A DNA stretch of 64,000 nucleotides from Spirometra erinaceieuropaei. Lineage: Eukaryota > Platyhelminthes > Cestoda > Diphyllobothriidea > Diphyllobothriidae. The stretch is from positions 44,752 to 108,751 of the forward strand of contig CACRXP010001019.1 in the NCBI GenBank assembly GCA_902702965.1, read 5' to 3'. Of the stretch, positions 22,967 to 34,265 are shown one piece after another; the stretch's first letter is position 1, and each line of letters opens with the position of its first letter. The position numbers and the translations under genes were made by a program. Under the pieces are notes generated by a model. The model saw nothing but the letters and a program-made list of their open reading frames with translations. It made no database searches and was not told where the DNA came from.

Positions 22967-23993
22967 CACTACCGGGTAAGATGATATTTGGTAGCCGTGC
23001 CCACAGACTCCACAATGGTACCTACTGGCTCGATTTCAGTAGCTGTGATTGAATTCTCATTATGCTTCTAAATTCACGCGCACGCTGTATTACCTGTATC
23101 AGATTCATTTTAGAGGTGCTATCCTGGGCAGTTTTGCATCGGTAACGATGACAATGAGGCTTACCCTATATCAACTTTCATTAGAAGGAGTAGTTGGCAG
23201 GCGTGCCCACAGAATCCACAATTGTACCTACTGGCTTCATTTCAGTAGCTATGATTACGTTCTTATTATGCTTCTAAATTTACGTGAGTGCTGTATTACC
23301 TGTACCAGATTCATTGTGGAGGTACTATCCTGGGCGGATTGGCACAGGTAACGATGACAATGAGGCTTTCCCTACATCAACTTTCATAAGAAGAGGTAGC
23401 TTTTGACTGCCTCATTCATTGTAGAGGTCCTATCTTGGACGGATTGGCATCGGTAACGATGACAATGAGGCTTACCCTTTATCAACTTCATTAGTAGAGG
23501 TAGATTTCGACTGCCTCATTATTTGCGGATTTTCTCTTCCACCCAAACCAATTTTTCGCATAAAAGTCTTACCCGGCTTGCGCTGTGGCGTTCCGCGTGC
23601 CGCTGTTTGACTCTCGTGTTCTTCTGTCCATTATGTTGGATTGAGTTCTATCGCACACACTGCGGAATGACCTTTGGATCAGTTGCCTTCTTCCCATTGG
23701 TTGTTCGCCTTCACTTGCTTTTCTTTCCAATCTGAGGCTAGGATTCATTTATTCTGCACACCGTTCAAAGTCTCCTTGCTCATTTCCATACCTTCCTTGT
23801 ATTTTTCACCTAATCTAAATTAGGTTTCCACATTACCAGGAGCGTCAATTCCTAGCATATGCTACAATCGCCATTTACCCATACACTCAATTGTCCCACC
23901 CGTATAGCCCCTATTAACACCGATCCCGATTGACAGGCAGCTGAGAGTTTGCGGTGTCAGGAGGGCTACCAAGTATCATCTTACCCACTACCG
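22967..23993. mobile_element. Non-autonomous DNA transposon with 8-bp TSD
   Basis: The element is 22,975-23,985 (1,011 bp). It begins GGTAAGATGATATTTGGTAG and ends in the inverse CTACCAAGTATCATCTTACC. It is flanked by CACTACCG at 22,967-22,974 and 23,986-23,993. Copy A keeps the unoccupied site once at 373-380. The offset change between copies is exactly 1,011 + 8. Inside, a unit of about 200 bp is repeated (from about 22,998 and 23,201) with a shorter third copy (from about 23,416), each carrying GTAACGATGACAATGAGGC. It has no transposase. GG ends with an 8-bp TSD fit Merlin; hAT or P cannot be excluded. Confidence 0.9.
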
Positions 23994-24440
23994 CAGCAAC
24001 CAAAAATAAATCAACTCCCATTTTAAAACCTGATGAATTTCGGCCAGCATACCGATCCCAGCTAACAAACAAACAATGTAAAAAGCTGTCGTGCGAGACG
24101 TCTTATCTGATTGGCATTACGATAACCCGGCAGATTAATGACATTGGGGATGGGAGAGGGTAGTTTCTCTGACGATGACTGTGGTCGTGTAAAACCTTGC
24201 AGGCCAACAAGCTCCATCACTTCCATATCACTTAATCCTGAGATAGTCACAGATCAGTAAAACAGCCCGGTTGAAAATGACGACAGAGTGGCCACGGCAA
24301 CTTGCAGTGGAGTGAAGAATTCGAAAGAGTGATGAGACCTATTTCTCCTGCAATGAGTTCGTCAGGGAAGCTTAAATTCAAATACGCGACCACAAGCTGT
24401 CAGCGGACTTGGTTTCATGATATGTGCTATCTTCCTATGA
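23994..24440. other. Unassigned duplicated sequence (B)
   Basis: B counterpart of 381-830. I see no gene. Confidence 0.5.
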
Positions 24441-24447
24441 TCACCTC

Positions 24448-24613
24448 CACTTAACAAAGTATACTGACTTAACAAGAGTGCTTTCGCCGAAGGCCATGAT
24501 AGACGCTGTTAAAGAAATCCTTTTCTTGCAGGAATTTCATAGTAGTTTTTTGACTATCCTTCCCATGACTTTGCAACAAATACATGTTAGGGCCACCGGC
24601 TGATAGTTGTTAG
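24448..24613 (-). pseudogene. CR1-like LINE RT fragment (B, proximal)
   Basis: B copy of 835-1,000, with the same frame break between the KVMGR and MKFLQ blocks. Confidence 0.6.
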
Positions 24614-24807
24614 CACTTGTTCTGGACCCACCCCAGGGGCGGGCGGGGGTTTGTGCCTGGATGAAAGGACGGCTGGGAAACGTTGGAAAGCTTTCTGGAG
24701 GATTTGCATGCAAACTCCCGCAGAACGTTTACCAGTATTTGATTCGGCCCAGTGACTTGCATACATTAAGAGTAAGAGGTTTCTTTCTCACATCTTCTTC
24801 TGCTAAA

Positions 24808-25432
24808 TCGACAATGTTGAACCCGTTCTACCGTTATCCTTGGATTCAGGGTTTCCAAACTACAATTCGTATATTTTCCGCGCACGGAAAACCATACATT
24901 TATCCACGGCAATAAAGGGTGACCATATGGGGTTCATAAAATTTAGCTGTGGATTTGATCCATATTGTTAACTTTACAAGCCACATTGGTAAATGCAGAG
25001 ACATGACGATTTATGAACGGCCACTACACAGTATTTAAATGTCCCAAAATTCGAAACCTTTTTAAAACAGAATTATGCCCCTCCTTCAAGTATAAAATTA
25101 GAAGACGTAATTATGTGCCGAATGAGCTAAAGGATGAATATTTTTATGCCTGTTTTCCATGAAATATAATATGACGTTTGGAGGCATCGAAAATTAATGA
25201 GAAAAATGCATGCTATTTAAGTAGTCATTTGGTTTGCAGAGTGTAGCTCTTGCATGCAGCCAGAAGGAAGTTCCTTTGAAAGCTGGCATCCTGAGGTAAC
25301 AGAAATATTATAGAATTATGTTGCAGGTTGACCAGTTTTACAATTCTACTTAGTTAATCTTTTCGAAACGAAAACGCATTTCCGAATTTCGGTTGACATT
25401 TCATGAGTTAGCTCACCTACTGTATATAATGA
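24808..25432. repeat. Long-TIR element, right half (copy B)
   Basis: Counterpart of 1,195-2,033 but with a single terminal arm ending CACCTACTG/TA. It lacks the 205-bp tandem duplication of A. Confidence 0.7.
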
Positions 25433-25447
25433 CCCGTTAATGTTGGG

Positions 25448-26198
25448 TACAGAGTAAAGATGCTTGTTTGCCGGTTTGAGAGGAGGGCTTCAGAGAGATC
25501 AAAATGATGATTCCGACGTCCTTTTATTTAGCACTATTTGATAGGTGCTCTTTACCAAGGAACTGCTAAGGATTATCTCCATCTGCCCTCTCCATCTTCG
25601 TTTTAAACCGCTGCGCAACGGACTTTGCAAAGAAAAACTTTAACAGTCATTCAGTCTGGCAGTTTAGTCCTTGTTGGGGAGTCCGCTCATCAGTTTTACA
25701 TTTGATCGCCAATCAAATGTCGCTGTCATCTGTAAACATGACTCCCTTGCAGTCAAGTCCGTTCGTACAGTCATTGACATAAATTAAAAACGCTAGTGGT
25801 TGGAGCACGGAGCCCTGAGGTACCCCGCTTACAACCGGCACTGGCATTGATTTCGCATCACCAATGCACACAAACTGTGATCAGCCGATCAAGAAGTTCG
25901 CTATTCAGTTTGGTTGGTTCCCCTTACCCCGGACTCACGGACATGATAGACTTACCGGAGGTGTGGAACACTGTTAAAGGTGATTTGAGCGAAATCGACT
26001 GCTCTATCTCGTCATCTACCGAGCGAGACTACTCCTCCATTTAACACAGTACACTGACTAAACTAGAGTGGTTTCGTTGAAAGCCATGCTAGACGCTCTC
26101 AAAGAAATCCTTTTCTTCGATGAACTTCATAGTAGTTGTTCGACTGTCTTTTCCATAACTTTGCAACAAGTACATGTTAGAATCACCGGCTGATAGTT
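25448..26198 (-). pseudogene. CR1-like LINE RT fragment (B, distal)
   Basis: B copy of 2,040-2,790, with the same VPQGS and F-T-D-D blocks and similar interruptions. Confidence 0.7.
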
Positions 26199-26312
26199 CT
26201 TAGCCCTTGTTCTGGACCCAACTTTGGGGCGGGCGGGGGTTAGTGCCTGGATGAAAGGACGGCTGGAAAATGTGCGGAAGCTGCCTGCGGAGTTTGCATG
26301 CAACCTCCCACA

Positions 26313-26668
26313 GAACTTTTACAGCTGGGCCACGAGCCCGTTGTCTTGTCGGTTTCGATCGGGAATATACAGTGATAGGGGACGCTCGCCGATCGTTCTT
26401 ACGGAACTCACTCGTTCCGTTGTGACTTACAGGCTCTCTCTCCCTGAGCCCAACCAGCAGACTACAGCGGTGCATGATGTAGGCAGTATGTTATTACCGA
26501 CAAAGACAACCGAGATTGGAATGACCATTTCTGGCTTATGAGCCGTCCTCAGCCAGTCGTACCCAACCCCAAAGTGTGGAACACCCGAGGCTCGAATTCG
26601 CGACCTGTTAGTTAAAAGTCCATGCCTCTAACCATTTGAGGTACCAAGCCGACGATGCTGCCTTGACA
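26313..26668 (-). repeat. tRNA-Lys-like SINE (copy B)
   Basis: B copy of 2,905-3,260. The tRNA-like head is unchanged at 26,586-26,660. Confidence 0.55.
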
Positions 26669-26669
26669 A

Positions 26670-26943
26670 TGGCCAACTACAGATTATATTACTTTCCCTG
26701 TAGCTTAGATGCGCTTCAAGTAATTGCTGTATTACGCACCTACCTGAGTAAACATGTCTACCAAAGCTGCTAGCGTATAAAATACCTTGTTTATCTGTGC
26801 AGATTTTGATACATTATTTGTAGGTCTTTGATGTTACTCCTTTTAAACATTTTTCACATACTTCCTCTATGTGTCGCAAATACTGATTTCAAAGGTGCCC
26901 ACATACGTTCTCTCAAAAAAACTGAACTGGACTGAACAATGCT
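26670..26943 (+). repeat. LINE 3' tail (copy B)
   Basis: B copy of 3,262-3,535, ending AACTGAACTGGACTGAAC. Confidence 0.6.
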
Positions 26944-27081
26944 ACAGTGTGGTAGTCAGGTTTGACATAATCCGAGTAGGCATCCATGATTTTCAATGAA
27001 AACCCTCTCTTGTATTTTAAAATAAACGTCGTGCTAGCAGACCAATATCACCGAAAAGAAACACATATGCATAGCTTGGAC

Positions 27082-27731
27082 TTAGTAATAGCAATACAAT
27101 GGCTTCAGGTGTAAAGCTGCCTCATTTAACCACTGTTCTATATTATTTAGGACTAATCCAGCCCATATGGAAGATATCGGACTGTAATTAGTTAGGGTTA
27201 ACCATGACGCATTGCGCGGTACGTTGTAAATTTCGATGGCGGAGAGAAGAATCAGGTTGCTAGCATTGTCCGCGCTGTGCGCATACGTCATATCCACCGT
27301 AACCCTCGAGGACACATTGCGAAATATCAGATGGAAGTAGGCGTTGAACCTGATTTCACGAGGAGCGGCCCTGCCGAATGGATCCTAAGGGCAAGAACAT
27401 CATCCACAGATAAGGAGGGACTGTATCCACGTAGTTTGCAACCAATATTGACAAGGGTTATAAAAAGAGCTAAATTCAAACGCACCGTTTGTTCAAACCA
27501 CGTGTTAATGGAGGGGAACAGTACTTGGCACATGCACTGTTTGACGTTCTTTCGTGGAATGACTTTGACGGTCGTGCAGTTATACACTTCAGCTTGGTTA
27601 TGTAGTCGCATGCGTACGCGAGTCGAAAATTCCGGACCGGTTTTCCGAGTTGCACTGACGTCGCTCGTTTTCTCTAGTAGATGTTGAACAATCTCCTGCA
27701 GAGACAACTCCACTCGTTGAGGTGGGCACAT
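27082..27731 (-). CDS. Two-exon protein of unknown function, copy B1
   Basis: Orthologous copy of A1 in the duplication. Exons are 27,731-27,486 (246 bp) and 27,384-27,082 (303 bp). The 101-bp intron carries the same splice signals. A single base change has removed the intron stop seen in A1, so the intron here is open but is still flanked by GT and AG. Very few residue changes from A1 are visible (for example ADNAS for ADNAT in exon 2), and none breaks the frame. The upstream promoter-like block is kept (TATATAA at 28,181-28,187, GC box and CCAAT near 28,245-28,265). Confidence 0.6.
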
Positions 27732-28079
27732 ATTAGTCGCGTCTGAATGTCCTTTTATGAAAATGAGCAAGGTCAGGCAGAAGTTTGCGGAACGTATTTA
27801 ATCTAAAGCTGCAATTTTGCCTTTTTCAATAAGCAGACTATAATTTTGACGCATATTTTAACTGTTTTCAGAAAATATTTTTTACTAACTAGCATCTCAA
27901 AACAGCCTTAAAATTTTAACTATGGGAAAACACTTCTATTCATCTAAATTATAATTTAGAGAAGTCGGCGGGAAACGTCACTTTAAGTTGACTAAAAATG
28001 GAATTGGCAATGGTCGCGTTTCTCTTAAAAATAAAACGCTCTCTACACAAATGAAGAATATTTAAACCAATATAACTCA

Positions 28080-28268
28080 CCTGTCCCGCTTGAGCATCCA
28101 TTTACGCAAACTATCGTAGCGAAAAGTGAGCAAATGTATTTCATCATTCTTCTCTTATTTTATCTAAAATTTGGCGGATTTATATAATTCCTGAATTTTT
28201 TTCAAGTCCAATTCGCTTTGTTCTGCCAAAATGTCGATCATTCATTGGTCCCCGCCCAATGTGTCAAG
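28080..28268 (-). promoter_or_regulatory. Putative promoter and 5' exon of copy B1
   Basis: Same order as at 4,672-4,860: GGGCGGGG and CCAAT, a TATATAA-type box, then the ATGGATGCT exon ending in CAG with donor GTGAGT. The TATA match is slightly better than in A1. Confidence 0.4.
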
Positions 28269-28508
28269 TAGACTACATCAGCAAGTATAATACATTATTC
28301 TTTAATTTGGTCATTTAAATGAAGTTCAAAAATGCATTAGAAAGCATGATTCAAGAAGATAAGTTACCGGAGCAGGCAAAGTCCTTGCTGAAAGTCAAAT
28401 AAAATTTTACTATTTTGTGAAATAATTTCCTTAACGAGACATTTTCTTTATAGGTGGTTTGGAGGCCCAAAGTTAATAAATCCCTCCATTTAAAATTTCC
28501 ACCAGAGA

Positions 28509-29268
28509 AACCAACATAACCACCCTCTTGGATGCAGTAAATCAAGCACCTTCGTCGACCAGGTTTTCGTTGGAGGTTGAAGGGTCTGACCCTCTGCCTT
28601 TTCTGGATTCCCGTCTAAGCAGAAGAGCTGAAGGCAGCATTCGAAAGAATACCTGTTCTGGGCAATATACGAACTTCTACAGTTTCGTACCCCTTCATCA
28701 GAAACGTAATCTGGTTCGCTGTTCTGCGCAAAGGGCTAGAAAAATCTGTTCGGCGCATAGCGTTGATGAGCAACTTAAAAGAATGCAGGACGAGGACGAA
28801 TATCCTGGCAGATGCATTGTAAGTAATCTTGCCGAACGACCGGCAGAACGCATCATACCGGTAGCAGAAAAGAAAACTCTGTTCCTCAACGTCCCCTTTC
28901 AAGGGGACGCGGCAAGTAAGGTCCTGATAAAGCACCTTGACCAAGCCGTTTCACGGACCTTCTCGGCAGCAAGAGTTCAAGCATTGTTTTCGACCAACCC
29001 CATCTGACGCCAGGAAGGTAAGAATAGGCTATCAGTTCAGGCCGCCTCCATCTGCATTTGCTCCTTTACTTGCTTCTCTGGGACAGGCTACATTAGTCGT
29101 ACGAGTCGGCGCCTATCCACAAGAATAGGAGAACACCCGTTGGCATGGCTGAGAAAAGGTGAATTTAAGAACATACACGGCTCCATCCTCGCACACATGG
29201 TTGACTCCGGGCATCGTGTGAATCCCAAGGAAGCCTTCCATGTGGTTTACAAAATCCCATCTAACTGA
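28509..29268 (+). pseudogene. Penelope-like element, C-terminal half with GIY-YIG (copy B)
   Basis: Counterpart of 5,100-5,861. The frame runs unbroken from LPFLDSRLSRR through the GIY-YIG block except for one TGA at about 29,005-29,007 (after FSTNPI). Nuclease residues are altered: GYISRT replaces GYIGRT, and the Arg of TRIREH is Gly. A has the intact nuclease motif but a frameshift; B has the frame but a stop and a damaged motif. The lesions therefore arose independently after duplication. Confidence 0.85.
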
Positions 29269-30110
29269 CCTCGGCGACTGGGTCAACGCCTATTAGCGAT
29301 AGCAGAAGCGACTGACATCAGGCCACAGGGACCGGTCCTGTGCGCGCAGAAGAACCTCTTGCACGCTCCGCGTCTGCCGTGGTCAAGGATCGGTTAGCTG
29401 AATGCAGGTCTCCGCGCGCCCGCCCCCTCTCCTCCCCCCAGTGACACGGCACAACCTTACCCTCACTGCCACTGACTGCCTCTCCTCTTCCCTCCCTTCT
29501 CCCACTCTGTCCACATACCCCATTTGTATGAGAGAACGAACCTTAATCGATTCCTCTTATCGCTCACACGTTTCAGTTTGTACCTCGTTCCCATATTAAT
29601 GAACTGGCCTGGTGAGAATTTATTGAAAGCACGCGTATGCTCGCCAAACGCTCTTCTAGTGCAAGCGTCTAGGTCTTTAAATCTTTGCGCACACGAAAGA
29701 CAAAGTGATGTTGAAAAACGTTCAGCCTGGTGGGGAATAACAAAAAGGAAGTATGCATCATCTTCGTTATCTTTGAAAAAATACGCCTTAACTTAAGACA
29801 TTGACAAAGTCACACTTCGAGCCAAAATCCTCCTGCTGAGGGGGGGGGGCGAAAGAGCGCAATGCAGCGTCCCCTTTTATCCCAAAATGACAGCCAATAG
29901 TGTTCCCCGTTCTCGACCAACAAACATCGCTCACAGTCTGCCCCGAACCCCTCTCCCCCCGGGCCAAGGATCACAACAGGCCAACATCGTAATGCAGACA
30001 GTGTGAGAACGATGAGTTTTACCAATCTATGGGGCACTTATAAACCCCATCAACGTGTCCTATTTTCACCCTTTGTATAACTTCATGCGTCTGATGATGA
30101 ATTGCAGCAC
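29269..30110 (+). repeat. PLE 3' noncoding region (copy B)
   Basis: Counterpart of 5,862-6,720. It contains the better preserved hammerhead-like motif at 29,605-29,646 and a G run near 29,840 that is longer than in A. Confidence 0.6.
29605..29646 (+). ncRNA. Hammerhead-ribozyme-like motif (B)
   Basis: TGGC (29,605-29,608), CTGGTGA, GAATTTATT, GAAA (29,625-29,628), AGCA/TGCT helix III around CGCGTA, C at 29,642, then GCCA (29,643-29,646). GCCA pairs fully with TGGC. The core differs from CTGANGA by one base (G for A), which should abolish cleavage. Confidence 0.5.
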
Positions 30111-30470
30111 ACAGTTGTGTCAATTTGAGTTTTCAGGACGTATCATGGGAATATTCGAAGAACTTAGAAAAAGAAAATCGATAGTGAATTCGACTGTCGT
30201 TATTTTCAGTTGAAGATTTACGATAGAAATTTGTTGACGCTCTCTTCTGCTAGATGACAGTTTAAAATATGGATTGGGACTTATCATGGTAAAGTCACTG
30301 TAATGCGCTAGTCGAGTATTACGCAATCCGTGGAGGCATCCATGGTTTTCAATCCAAACCCACTTTTGTATTTTAAAACAAGCATTGTACATTCAAACAA
30401 ATGCATGAGTGGGAGCAATGGTTCAGATGAGAGAGAGAGAGAGGCAAATGCGTACAGGCATGTTCTGGAC

Positions 30471-31891
30471 CTAGTAATAGCAATACAATGGCGTCAGGTG
30501 CAAAGCTGCCTCATTTAACCAGCGTTCCATATCATCCAGGACTACTCCTGCCCATATGGAAGATAGGCGGCTGGGATTCGTCAAAGCGGACAGTGAGACA
30601 TTGCGCGGTACATTGTACATTTCGATGGCGGAGAGGAGAATTAGATCGGTTGCATTGTCCGCGCTGTTCGCATACGTCATATCCACCGTAACCTTTGAGG
30701 ACACATTGCGAAGTATCAGATGAAAGTCGGTGTTGAACCTGACTGCACGGGGAACAGCCCTGCCGAATGGATCCTAGGGAAAGAACATCATACACAGGTA
30801 AGCAGTCAGTGACCAATCTTACGAAATGTTGACCGTAATTCAGAATTGTGTCTTCGATTAGGTAGCATTGCCTAGGTGGTTATGTAAGAAAAAGTATTTA
30901 GTGACGTGATCCCGTGACATTTCAGACACACCACAGATTCTCAAAATGTATACTAAAAGGAATGCCTATTTTTTGGTTTTTAGAAAGTTTTTTAATCCCC
31001 TATTAAAACTGTACTCGATCAGCCATTGCATTTTCGTTTTCGGTTTTCAGACAACAAGCTGTATACCTTCCGTGTAAGGAAAAACACACATTCCATACAC
31101 TTCATGCCATTTTCACAAAGTCATTAGAGGCTCATAAAATGTTGCATAAGATTCGGACTGTAATAAAAACTATTCAATGAGCATTAAATATTCGTGTGAA
31201 TATTGCGCAATCTTGACAAATCTCATAATTGTAAGCACTTTTAAAACCGTCAGCTACTCTTGCTTCAAGTCTAAAATTGGAAGGAAACGTAGGTTACTAC
31301 CGAACGAGTGCAAGAAATAATATTTTTGTGTATGCTTTTGACAAAATATTTTTGAATTTTTAGGGGCATAGAAAATCAGTAAATAAAGTGCATACTGATT
31401 AAATAGTCGCTTTTTACTGATGGTCGTTTTTGACGAGAGTAAAAAGAAGTGCACTCAAAAGCAAACATACTGTAGTGCTTGTAACCCCACCTAAGTAACC
31501 CTTCCAAATCGAGAAAGTATTTCAGAATTGGGTTAGCATTTTAGGTGATTAGTCACTAACTGGATATGCGCTTACTTTGGCAGCAAATATCATCTGAGCT
31601 ATAAGAGCGGAGCGGAAATTAAAAATAAAGTCTGCTAACACTCACCATATGTTCAAACCACGTGTTCACGGAGGGAAATACTGCTTGGCACATGCACTTT
31701 TTGGCCTTCGTTTGCGGAATGACTTTGACAGTCGTGCAGTTATACACTTCAGCTTGCTTATGCAATTGCATGCGTACACGAGTCGAAAATTCTGGCCCGG
31801 TTTTCCGAGTTGCACTGACCTCATTCGTTTTTTCTAATAGATGTTGAACAATCTCCTGCAGAGAGAACTCCACTCCTTGATGTGGGCACAT
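30471..31891 (-). CDS. Two-exon protein of unknown function, copy B2
   Basis: Orthologous copy of A2. Exons are 31,891-31,646 (246 bp) and 30,773-30,471 (303 bp). The 872-bp intron has the best donor of the four, GTGAGT after CATATG, with acceptor CCCTAG. The product is again 182 aa, phase 0 and uninterrupted. Exon 2 retains AHS-to-ANS and KPL-to-TPL type replacements relative to A2. The intron holds the same TIR element as A2 (about 30,804-31,562). The CCAAT near 32,278 and a TATAAAA-type box near 32,213 are retained. Function unknown. Confidence 0.6.
30804..31562. mobile_element. Long-TIR element inside the B2 intron
   Basis: Same insertion as at 7,387-8,299, shortened by about 155 bp. The left arm is CAGTCAGTGACCAATCTTACG and the right end GATTAGTCACTAACTGG. 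Confidence 0.6.
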
Positions 31892-32617
31892 GTCGGTCGC
31901 GGCTGAATGTCCTTTTACGAGAATGAGCAAGGTCAGGCAGAAGTTTGCGGAACGTATTTAATCTAAAGCTGCAATGGTGCCTGGGTCGACGCAGATTTAA
32001 ACCGTTTCCAAAAAACATCTTTTAATACCTTACATTTCGAAATATGCGTAAAATGTTAACTTTGGCTAATTTTACTCATTTGTTTAAATTAAAACAAAGA
32101 AGACGAACCTGTCCCGCTTGAGCATGCACTTGCGCAAACTACTGCAGTTAAAAGTGAGCAGATATATTTTATCATTTTTATCCACTCTTATCTGATAAAA
32201 TTTTGAAGATTTTTATAATTTCTGAATTTTCCTCCTGTCCAATTCGCCGTGTTCTAACAGAATGTCGGACATCCATTGGTCCCCGTCTGATATTGACTGA
32301 CAAATATGTTTTAATTTGGTGATTTAGATACAGGTAAAAAGATGCAGTAAAGGCGTGATTTAAGAAATTAAAATCGCAAAGAAAGCGACATACTTGCTGG
32401 AGTTGGGAAACACTTTTCCAATTTTATGCAATCATTTTCTGCAATGGAACGATGGGAGGCGTAAACTCGATCAATGTTCCTGTTTAACCAAATTTTTTTA
32501 GTTTTTGAAAAAAAAGCATTCTGATCTATCAACACAGTCTTCAGAAACTTAAAGACCCTCTTTATTCAGTATATCAAAAGGTACTGGCTGCCTTCCAATA
32601 CGCATTCAACTAATTTA

Positions 32618-33063
32618 CTTCAGGTTAATGTAATACCACACTAACAGCACAGGTACTAGCCAAATTCCATACACCCGTGTTTCGCCGATATTCCGCCGCT
32701 GCATGGCGCAGCAGCGACGGGTTCGGCTCGTCAGTGGGTCCTCCGGCATTCTTTGTCTGCTTTCTGGCAGATACTTCCATCTAGAAATCGTCGCTTCTTA
32801 ATTTCCTCAGAAATGGTCTACAAAGTCGGAATAGATCAGTTTATTCAAGGTCTATAGGCTCAGACCGAGAATTTTATGTGTGAACCATACTACAGCTGCC
32901 TGTTGGCAGTTAATGAATATAACGCGGTTAACTGCTGTGGCTGGTGGACTAGGGCCAAATATCCATACATAAAATTCTTGGACTGAGCCTATAGACCTTG
33001 AATCATTTGATCTACTTCGACTTCGTGGATATTTTTTGAGGAAATTAAAAAGCAACAATTAAA
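32618..33063. mobile_element. B-specific 446-bp insertion with foldback arms
   Basis: It is absent from A (site near 9,520-9,526) and flanked by TAATTTA at 32,611-32,617 and 33,064-33,070. The right part has inverted arms of about 85 bp (32,797-32,880 and 32,965-33,050) sharing AAGGTCTATAGGCTCAG. The left part (32,640-32,745) shares CGCCGATATTCCG and GCTGCATGGCGCAGC with the repeated units at 48,818, 52,138 and 60,800. No ORF. Confidence 0.75.
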
Positions 33064-33070
33064 TAATTTA

Positions 33071-34116
33071 ATCAAAGGAGGGAGCGTGCAACAATCGGCC
33101 CAACTCGCAGCCATGTGAGGAGAGATACTCTTGAACGCACTTTTGGCCGATAAAATTCTAAATATTTGATTTTAATTTTTGGAGCTGCTAATGAGTTATT
33201 GCATATGCATCATCTCATGAATATAATATAGGCAAGATTATTCAGATGGGGGCCACAAGATGCTTCATTTTCAAGAGTCAGTAGAGAAAACTGACGTCAT
33301 TTTAATTACCATCGTTGTAAATCGCAAATGAAGGGATTGCAAAAACTAAAACTACTTCGTGTTGCCAGTAGAAAATATGGCTAGAACAGCTATATTAGTT
33401 AATTGTCAATAAATAGGTGCATGAGAGCTTTTTGTTCAAACATATATACCATATTTCATTGTATTCATGCGTAGAGGACGACCAGTGAATCCACAAGCTT
33501 GATTAAACTAGTCAGTTTGTTTTGTAGATAGTGGTGCAGACAGATATTCGCCACGTCGGCCATGCAACCTGTTATCGGACCCATGCTTAGTCTACGTGGA
33601 TCGGTTTTTGGCTCATATCCTGAGCACCGTTTTCTAACGCGTTAGCATAGATGCTTGTAAACCGACTTGCCTTTTAAGAATAACCCTATCTAGCTTGGGG
33701 TCTGTAAGGAGGATGAGTGATTCGGCTGTAAGGCTGGGCTAAGACTGCGCGTGCGGCGACGGGAATCGGTGTCCGGTCTGTCGGAATTCCTCGTTTAGCG
33801 GTGTGCCCCACTCGATAACACGACGCTTCGTACACAATACCACTGACAGAGAGACATGCCGACTAGACTCATCTCACATTGCCCGCCAGTCACGGGACGC
33901 ATTTAGGACCAACAAAGTCAGCGACGCCCGAAACTTCATAGTTGCGACGAAAATTATCGTCATCGTATTGGAATTTATGGGAGTTACTCGATAGCGGGCA
34001 TATTCGCTGATGCGTGTTGCGACTAAAATCGGATTTAGGGAATTCACGGCTGCAGTCTTTGCTTACTTACCAGACTCGGCAAAAGTGCGATTGGCCCTTA
34101 CGTTGGCGATAGTATT
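33071..34116. other. Unassigned sequence shared with copy A
   Basis: Counterpart of 9,527-10,563. I see no gene; the ORF of A is disrupted here. Confidence 0.5.
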
Positions 34117-34265
34117 TCAATTACCTCATGATGCCGGCTTTTGAATAATTTTCCTTTTAGCTGCATGCAAAAACCGCACTCTGTAAAAAAGGCCTACTTA
34201 TTTAGCATGGTTTTCGCTCATTGATTTCCGATGCCTCTTAATGTCCAATTTTATTTCATGGAAAA
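34117..34265. repeat. Long-TIR element fragment
   Basis: ATGATGCCGGCTTTTGAAT to TATTTCATGGAAAAC is left-half text of the family, cut off where the PLE fragment begins. Confidence 0.55.

Noticed and set aside
22998..23510. Tandem repeats considered as a CRISPR-like or satellite array
   Set aside because: They lie wholly inside the TIR-bounded insertion, with units of about 200 bp and no short-repeat/spacer pattern.
30429..30444. GA microsatellite
   Set aside because: Short simple repeat specific to B with no further significance seen.
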